Shown in pieces: positions 57,201 to 64,000 of a stretch of DNA of 64,000 nucleotides (within the stretch, counting starts at the first letter, position 1; each line of letters starts with the position of its first letter). This DNA comes from Holothuria scabra. Its lineage: Eukaryota > Echinodermata > Holothuroidea > Aspidochirotida > Holothuriidae. Both the position numbers and the translations under genes were made by a program. The notes under the pieces are model-generated. The model was not told the DNA's origin and ran no database searches. It worked only from the letters and a program-made list of their open reading frames with translations. The DNA lies in assembly GCA_037179385.1 (NCBI GenBank), contig CM074184.1, positions 10,620,001-10,684,000 of the forward strand, read 5' to 3'.

Positions 57201-60200
57201 CTCAAACTGAAAACTCCACAAAATTTCCAGATTTGACCAACTGATAGAGACAACATTCACTTTTTTTCTTTTTAGGTCATGATATTGCATTTAGAATGCA
57301 ACATTGCCACTTCACAGCGCTAAAGTATCGGTTTTAATTCTACCTGAGGTCTACCCTGAGGTCAACCAGAATACCAGATTCTTTGGAATTCAAAGTTATG
57401 AGCTGTGAAGAAGAGTTCTTACAAAGATGAACACTAGGCACACACACCAAATGGACAATATAACTTAACACACTCAGCCCTTTATAGAACCAGAATGCAA
57501 AAATGCATTGAGGTTTTGATGATACATACATGCACTTTTCAATAAAATGCTACATTTCTTGTAACAACTGGTGACCCAAAATAGCCTTTGTCTCCACCTG
57601 TAAGTGACTGGTTTTTCTTTCATACTGTGCCTTAAGATATTCTGCAAACAAGGTTTTCAGAGTTTGATGCCAGGTGATACCAGATGACCATTGACCTCCA
57701 CCAAAAACAACAGGTACAGTACTTTCAACTCACCATAACACATCCACATACTAATTGGGAAATCCATCCAAGTTTCCTACCTTTGGATATCCCATTTTGA
57801 CAAGTTTTTCAAAGTTTGACAGATCATGACCCCAGATGTCCTTTCACCTCCACAAAAAATAACCTTATACAGACCATCTTCTCACCATAATTCATTTACA
57901 TACTAATTTTGAAATCCATCCACCTTTCATACCTTGAGCTATCCTAAACAAGGTTTTCTGAGTTTGACCCCTATGACATCAAATGACCTTTGACCTCTAC
58001 CAAAATCAATAGGGTTCTTCCTCCCATCATAAGGCATCAACATATCAAGTTTGAAATCAATCCAAGCTTCCTACCTTGAGATATAGTGTAAACAAGAAGT
58101 TTGGAGTTTGACCCCATGTGACCCCAAATGACCTTTGACCTCCACCAAAATTTATTGGGTTATTTCTTACATCATAACTCATCAACATATCAAGTTTGAA
58201 ATGAATCAAAGTTTCCTACCTTGAGATATAGTGTAAACAAGGATTTCGGGGTGTGACCCCAAATGACCTTTGACCTCCACGAAAATAAATTGGGTTCTTT
58301 CTTACATCATAACGCATCAGCCTATCAAGATTGAAATGAATTCCAGTGAGTGGAATAGTTTTTTTGGTATATTATTTCAAGACATTTGTTCATCACCCCA
58401 AACATTTCTAATCTGCCTGACCTCCTTTCCTCTAGTCACTCCCACAACTGTCTAAAACTCATTCTTATCCAGACACAATTTCAGTTTATTGCTTCAGGAC
58501 ATTCCCTGTTGAGCATACAAAGCCCTTATGTGTAAAATGTTCATTCAAAGCACTGTCAATGTAATATCATCCCTCTATTTTGTTTAATTTGATGTCAATC
58601 AAAGATCTATGCCAATTAAGACATCTGTAGGGTTTGGATAAATTTGTAGTTTAGGGTGATAAATGACTGCTCTTAAAGGCCCAGTTCTGTCACCCCAAAC
58701 AGTACCAATTCTCCTAACCTTCTTACTGGAGCCCCTCCCACAGTTGTCTGAAATTCACCCTCATCCAGATACAATCTCAGTTTATTGCTTCAAGGTGAGT
58801 ATATAAAAACCCAATTTATATAATCAAAACACTCTCAGCACCATTCATGCTGTGTAATATAAGCTTTGGTACTCTGCATTATTTGAATTAATTGTCAATC
58901 AAAGAGCTGAGCCAATTGAGAATTTTGGGACCCCCATACCAAAATTGTAGTTTGGGGTGAGAGGTTTGGCCCTTTCACTAATACAGTGGCTTCTACATAA
59001 ACACAATTTTTCACATTGCACACATTTGCTAACCTTTGACTTAAATAAGGTTGAAACCATACTAAGATGGTGTAAGTGAGGTGATAGGGGATGGGGGTAG
59101 GGGGGAAGGGGACTTCGAGCAGTACAATCCCAGTACTTAAAACATTCCACCATTTCTAATATTAGATTGTACAAAATGACAAAAAGCAGACAAAATAATA
59201 AATCTACCAAGCTAAAGATATCAATTTTACTGCAGGACTATAATAAACATGCAAAATGCTCAATGTGAAATGTTACCAGACTTTTTAAAAACAGCCAGCT
59301 TTACCCCCCAAAATAAAGGCTGTGAACTTTTCCCGACAAAACCATGAAGTGCACAAATAGCCATCTGAATCTTACATACAACTGAAGGAATTATTTTAGC
59401 CATTCCATCAATACTAATAAAGACATCAAAATCTACCAAGAGGCATGAGCCCTTGAATGATGACTACATTTTCCTCGTTTTTCTACAAGTGAAAATTTCA
59501 AGTTTGCCAAATTGTGGTTAAGTCTTTGTTTTTTCTTCAAAACACACCAAAGCAGCCACTGAAATTGCTTCCATTCGCTAGGAAGCACAATGTTTTTCAA
59601 CCAAGTTTCAACCAAGTTTAGGATTTTTATTTCTTCATTAGGGGTAGCTTTTCCTCTTCTTCAACAAATTTTACAATTTTTGTCTGATTATGTTCCAAGA
59701 GAACCATTGTTAAGGTAAATATATAGTTATTACATTATTTCCTTGAACACTACAGGAATTAAAGTGATATTCATAATATTTTGGGCTGTGCAAGGGAAAA
59801 GATACATTTAACTATTAAACCTAACTAAAAAGGGGCACGATTCTTTTAACCATTATTTAAAAAGAAGTCCCTCATTACCACAAAAATAGCATGATTAGTA
59901 CAATCGTAATCACCACAAAAATGTTGAAATACAAATTAAAGTAAAATGTTTTAGTACATGAAAATGTAATGTTGATGTAAAAAAGCATTATCTACATGAT
60001 GTTAAGATGTTGTTAATTACTGTGACCATGGACAAGATTAAATGAAAAGAGATTATTACCGATTTGATGGCGTTCAGTTTTCCTGTTGATAAAAAGAATA
60101 CAAAATTTAAAATCAATATTTTAAACATAAGACCACACAAATTTGAAACTCTAGTATCAGGGGGGACTTCAGAGAATTTAAAACAAAGACATTGGTTTAA

Positions 60201-62194
60201 AATAATTTACACTGCAACAGCAGGTACACTTCTCAATGAATGCTTGGTAACAAACACAAGAATGACAGATACTGCATTTTGTTTTTCTCATTTTTGGTAG
60301 GTTTTTGTCTTCTTTTTTTTTAGAGTATGGGCACTTCTCGTTAATGGCCACTGCTTTTTAAATGTTAACCTGGTGAACTCTTATTCCACAAGAGGCTTTC
60401 ACAAGCACTGACATCTCAATGTGGTCTGTGGGGGTGGGGTTAAATAGAGCATATTTGCTTGTACAAACTATTAATGAGACATGGAACTGTATCGAGACAT
60501 GTGGAAGAAATTTGCCAAGCAGATTTTATACAGCAATTTTAACTGCTCCATGAAACAAGTGTCAACAGTTTTAACAGTGTTAGGACTGTTTAATACTTTC
60601 CATCAGTTTCTAGATACTAAATTTTTGGTGCTTGTACACATGTCACAACAAGCTATCAGTGCTTCATGTTATGTGCTTGCAAACCTACACCAACATAAAA
60701 ATGTTGGCAAACAATTTCAAAACTGAAACAATCGTCCATCCTAAGCCACCCCCAAAAGAAGTCAGATTTTAAAATGTAAATGTTATATCTGAATTCATGG
60801 CTTTAAACAATCTTATAGACATTAAATGAGGAAAAGCAAAACACTGGTGTAGCAAGATATAAGGATGGAAGGAGGGGTCGGGGAAGAGAGGTCATTCTCC
60901 TCAAATTCTGAAAAAAATTAATAAAATGACTAGAACAGAAAATTTGACTTAATAATATGTTGCATCAGAATACATCTAAGGACATGTGAATATTCAACAC
61001 TTTTCATAGGGAAGTAAAACCTTTGACCCCCCTCCCACGGCCAGTGATTCTTATGAGCAATTCCAATAGTCATATACATCAGAGAAAAAAAAGGAACACG
61101 ATGTAAATCATTTCCCTACAAAACAGTTCCTCTTCCAAAACTGTCTTAATAACACTGTTCTTACTGACACATCTTCCTTTTATTTATTTTGACAAAGAAT
61201 GCTCTACACGAAGTTAGTTCACCATTTTCTTTTTGCCAAGTGCAATGGGAGAAAATGTTTTCCAAAGATATTACTACATGACTGTTCATAACACTGTTTA
61301 AAATATGTTGTATAAAAGATAGCTTCGTAGAAGCTAACTTATTTCGCTCAAAAGCAGTCAGGTCAGCAATCATTTTATATGACAGTTCCAATCAATCAAA
61401 AGAGGTATGTATTTTATGAATGACAACTATAAAAAGTCTTCCACCAATTACGATGGCATGAAAACAGACAGACCTGCCATAAACAGGTCTGCTATTTGTA
61501 CCAGTGTCAATACATACTATTAGCTACACTAATGCTTTTTTCAATTGAACACCACAGGGCAAAAGCTGTTAGTTTTCCACTTTTAAGAAATGTGTTATAT
61601 AATGTAGGGCCAAGTCAAATGCTGCTATTCTCTCATGTAAACCTCATATTAAAAGTTAGATTACCTATGAACGGCATAGAAGATGCTATGAATATGCAAC
61701 ATTTTTTTTTATTCCCTTTTCATTTTGAAGTAAACTTGGCAACTTTGAAAAAAGTCGACATTTTTCCTTATTTCCTACATACTCTGAATGTCTCCTATTT
61801 CTTCGGTGTATTTTTTTTTTTTTGTTTAAAGACGAAAGATGATAAAGAAGCTGGAAAATATTTTGAAGAGTTAACTGAAATATATCTGAATCCAAATCTA
61901 AGGTACTTTCAAAGAGAGTAAGGTTTTGAATTTAATCGCAGTTAAGGAGTCTCCTTACTTCCTTTTTGAAGATTTCTGGTAAAAGAGCAAATTTCTCAGA
62001 CATTTCATCATAACCTAAACTTGCATCATTTTTAGCAACAGAGAAAGCCGAGATAAAATCCTGTCATACTTACTCAAATTCCCGTACTTCATCTATGGTG
62101 ATGTTGGCCATGTCAATGTTCTCCTCTGTGTCGCCCTCAATGCTGACGTTGATCCCTGATTTGGCAAGCAATTCATCAACTTCATTAACTAGCT
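48233..62194 (-). CDS. 3' part of an unrecognised gene, five exons including a 23-bp microexon
   Basis: Exons in coding order are 62194-62074, 60082-60060, 55248-55184, 53056-53000 and 48289-48233 (stop TAA at 48235-48233). Phases fit across all five: the first ends with two bases of a codon, the 23-bp exon takes one base, carries seven codons and leaves one base, and the 65-bp exon begins with two. Readable segments are LVNEVDELLAKSGINVSIEG then DTEENIDMANITIDEVREFE, KTERHQI, DGGYMVSTERSTMQMQ then KTTHTE, VIETLETYVVSSSHQQHHQ, and the C-terminus FTSEYNGVEELEELQIQE. The segments are acidic and polar, probably partly disordered, with no domain, signal peptide or membrane segment I can name. The many short in-phase exons suggest alternative splicing of the tail. 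The 5' part lies beyond the window or was missed. The 57-bp exons and the 121-bp exon are the best supported; the microexon is less certain. Confidence 0.6.
52612..52740. repeat. Minisatellite, about 21-bp unit
   Basis: About six units around GGGTACTATGGCCAGAAATA and variants (GGGAACTATGGCC, GGGATTATGGCC, GGGATATTATGGC). It lies in an intron of the minus-strand gene. Confidence 0.75.
52927..52976. repeat. Tandem duplication of about 25 bp
   Basis: TTTGAGTTTTGCTAAAGGAT occurs twice in direct succession, just next to the exon at 53000-53056. Confidence 0.7.
53716..53945 (+). mobile_element. Near full-length tRNA(Glu)-like SINE
   Basis: The A box is TTTGGTCTAATGGTAAGAGC. The anticodon-arm region CACCTTTCACGTGG has the CTTTCAC loop typical of tRNA-Glu(UUC). 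The B box is GGTTCTATTCCC. The body holds AGTCATACCAAAGACTCTTA, AGCCACAACTGG and CCGTAAAACTC. The degraded cloverleaf and the shared body with copies at 3745, 6645 and 41060 show that it is a SINE and not a tRNA gene. Confidence 0.8.
54425..54708. mobile_element. 284-bp hAT-type MITE
   Basis: Perfect 15-bp terminal inverted repeats CAGTGGTTCTTAACC / GGTTAAGAACCACTG, a hAT-like end. The 8-bp flanks CATCAGAT and CATCCCAC share only the first four bases, so the duplication has decayed or is coincidental. An inner palindrome CCTTCACTGCTGAC / GTCAGCAGTGAAGG lies near 54565-54610. Confidence 0.75.
57640..58345 (+). repeat. Satellite-like tandem array (five units of 135-153 bp) with DR1 motifs
   Basis: Units are anchored by TGACCATTGACCT (57685), TGTCCTTTCACCT (57838) and exact TGACCTTTGACCT at 57984, 58129 and 58264. 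Each is followed by CCACCAAAA-like sequence, a CATCATAA-type block, and TTTCCTACCTTGAGATAT. Later units are more alike than earlier ones. The same unit occurs reversed at 12345-12830. Confidence 0.85.
58380..58985 (-). repeat. Repeat B, two units in tandem, reverse orientation
   Basis: Both units (about 58380-58660 and 58690-58985) contain, on the minus strand, CACCCTAAACTACAAAT/CACCCCAAACTACAAT, TTTGATTGACA, a GCTGAGAGTGTTTTGATTA-type block and AGCAATAAACTGA. They match the single copies at 35090 and 42395. Confidence 0.75.
61832..61902 (+). CDS. Possible isolated plus-strand exon
   Basis: A strong pyrimidine tract and AG precede 61832 and CTAAG|GTACTT follows 61902. The open phase reads TKDDKEAGKYFEELTEIYLN followed by PNLR. 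It lies within an intron of the minus-strand gene on the opposite strand and I found no partner exon. It may be chance, a relic or part of a nested gene. Confidence 0.25.
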
Positions 62195-63868
62195 CTGAGG
62201 TAAGTCCATTGAGTGCAGGATTAGTTGGCAGGCAAGTCATGGGTGACAGACAATGAATGGATGAGGAATGAGGTGTGTGAAAGTAGGGGGTGGAAGGTGT
62301 TGATGGTGATACAGAATGCAAAGAATACAACAAACAGTCACATTGTGCAGCATTTTGGATTTCATTTTTGGTTATTTCATTCAATTTGGTGAAAGCAAAT
62401 AGCAGATGATGCATTAGCATGTAACAGACAATTTATTAGCATGACATTGTATACAGGTGCAAGAGAATGTTATAAGTGTTGAATAAGAATGAAATAGATA
62501 TAGCAAAAGCAGGTTTCAAACATTGTTCAAGCATGTTGCAGTAGGTGTAAACGCATGTTACAGACGATGAAGTTGTAGTACAGAGCATTACAGAGCATTA
62601 GAAAGTGAAGGCAATTATTATATGATGAATGGAGTATGTACAAAATTAGTAAAAGAGTGTTTACAGTGAGATAAAAAATGTAGATAGAGATATAGACCAA
62701 ATAAAAAACAAATTTTAGAAAAAAAGAAAAAAATATATTTTAAAATTTATTAGTGATAAAAGAATAGGTGGGAAAACAGAGGGACATGGTAGGAATAAAG
62801 AGAGAGAAACATCAAACATAAATGGGAAGGACAAGCAAATAAATACCAGCATTGTTATTGCAACAGAGAAATAAATGAAAAGTGCAGCATCCGCATTAAC
62901 AAAAAGGAAAAAAAGAAACGTTGATGACAAGGACAAAAATAGAAAAATAATATTTCAGACGCAACAAAAGAGCAATTTAAAGATTCCCCCCAAATATTTT
63001 AAAAAGGGAAAAGTATTAGTAATGATTGATGAATGGACATTTATTTAAGGAAAAGTTTTTAAGGAGAAAGGGAAGGGGAGTTGAATTGATGGGATTGTGT
63101 GGAATTGAATGGAGTAGTGGTTAGGGATTAGGGATGGATTATGTACAAGGTGGATGAGGCATGGATGGGATTAGGAAATAAAACAAGGGAGGAAGATGGA
63201 AAGAAAGAAAGATGAACAAATATTAATGAGCTTGAACTAAAACAATTACTATGTGAGGCTATATAAAAAATGGTAAGCAATGCTTTCATTGTAAGGTGTG
63301 GAGAGGGCATTCGTGTAAAAAAAATTAAAATATATAAAAAAAGAACTAAACAAGGGGGAAAGCTACTTTTGTGGCAATTATATGAGGGCATTAACAAACA
63401 CTATTGTGGTTAATAGTCCACGACACTATTCATTATAACCATGCAAATTAGGAAGATTTGGGACAAAAGAAAGTAAAGAAAAAGTATTAAACTTTCCACA
63501 TCTCAAAATGTTTTGAAATATATTTTGATGTAACAAAGACTTCAGAAATGATCAAAAGTTTTTTCCCCCTTTTATTTTCAAGTCAAGCTTTGCTACAGAA
63601 CTTGTAAATATTTGTAACTTCTGTATAAAGCATGGTATTGAATGATAAATGAAATAGTACATGGTAATTCTCTGAAAAGACAGTTCTCGGAAAAATCTTG
63701 TCTTTAAGGTTGGGGACAAAAAATTGGTAGGGTGACTAAAAGGAAAAAAGGTATCAAGCAATCAGAAGTCTGTGTGCATGTTAAATTTTTGAAGAACTGA
63801 TACCCAGAAGAGTAAACTTTTATTGTCATGGTGATATATCACCACAAAGAGCTGTTTTTCCTTGACAA
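62195..63868. other. Intron-like purine-rich stretch
   Basis: The plus strand is strongly purine-rich (many GGAAAA, AGAGAG and AAGAAAG words), most clearly at 62690-63200. No exon was recognised on either strand. Confidence 0.5.
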
Positions 63869-64000
63869 TTACAGAGTAAAATCCCTCAAAGAAAGATCTC
63901 TTTGAAGCATGTTCATTGTCTTCTGAAGATACAGTTCATCAAAGTTTGCTGGTTTCTGGAGTACCGTACTGCCTACAGTAACTCCTGACTGGGGCAAAGT
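63869..64000 (-). CDS. Possible exon cut by the window edge
   Basis: The minus-strand frame open from the window edge reads TLPQSGVTVGSTVLQKPANF followed by DELYLQKTMNMLQRDLSLRD and FTL, then TAA at 63871-63869. The composition looks protein-like (amphipathic LQKTMNMLQRDL). A weak donor (CTCT|GTAATT) just before the stop has a phase that does not fit directly onto the exon at 62194-62074, so it may be the end of another gene or isoform, or joined through a missing exon. Not recognised. Confidence 0.4.
   Translation of the reverse strand, partial: TLPQSGVTVGSTVLQKPANFDELYLQKTMNMLQRDLSLRDFTL

Noticed and set aside
57640..58345. CRISPR-like array
   Set aside because: Unit length and divergence fit satellite DNA, the spacers are not unique, and the genome is eukaryotic.
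61496..61921. Longest plus-strand open frame of the window (141 codons)
   Set aside because: Most of it is hydrophobic sequence from an AT-rich intron with a poly-T run; only the end (61832-61902) resembles an exon.

Overview
The window is intron-rich, AT-rich animal nuclear DNA. It has no bacterial gene architecture. Exons are short (23 to 387 bp), with GT-AG borders whose phases join correctly, and introns run from hundreds of bases to several kilobases. The dispersed repeats (tRNA-derived SINEs, LINE debris, a satellite built on TGACCTTTGACCT, TAGGCCTA-type palindromes) are the kind seen in marine invertebrate deuterostomes. An echinoderm is my best guess; this is inference, not proof.

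Four genes can be supported. (1) Positions 1-3527 (+) hold the last six recognisable exons of a gene that starts before the window. It encodes a helical, HEAT/ARM-like protein that I could not name, and its last 11 codons lie inside a transposon. (2) Positions 13829-17731 (-) encode a complete five-exon, 331-residue NERD-domain (nuclease-related) protein. (3) Positions 27962-42111 (+) encode a complete nine-exon POLD2, the 50-kDa regulatory subunit of DNA polymerase delta (444 residues). This is the firmest call. (4) Positions 48233-62194 (-) hold the 3' part of an unrecognised gene: five phase-compatible exons including a 23-bp microexon. A further possible exon lies at the right edge (63869-64000).

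The rest is mostly mobile DNA. Positions 3493-4331 form a nested cluster of MITEs inside a SINE. Positions 9240-10530 hold a duplicated repeat and two MITEs. Positions 12345-12830 and 57640-58345 are two arrays, in opposite orientation, of one satellite carrying nuclear-receptor DR1-like sites. Positions 18500-26400, between the divergent NERD and POLD2 genes, hold a LINE fragment, two elements with terminal inverted repeats that I read as Mutator-like with 9-bp target-site duplications, a hAT-like element with a 7-bp duplication, a dispersed repeat and a hAT transposase scrap. POLD2 introns hold further copies, including a third element with a perfect 9-bp duplication.

The notable biology is transposon-gene interaction. 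Gene 1 takes its stop codon, its last residues and its first downstream AATAAA from a MITE. The first AATAAA after POLD2 also lies inside a dispersed repeat. Three elements of one architecture (9-bp duplications, subterminal arrays of short motifs) look like non-autonomous Mutator-like elements. All calls come from reading the sequence; no database search was possible.
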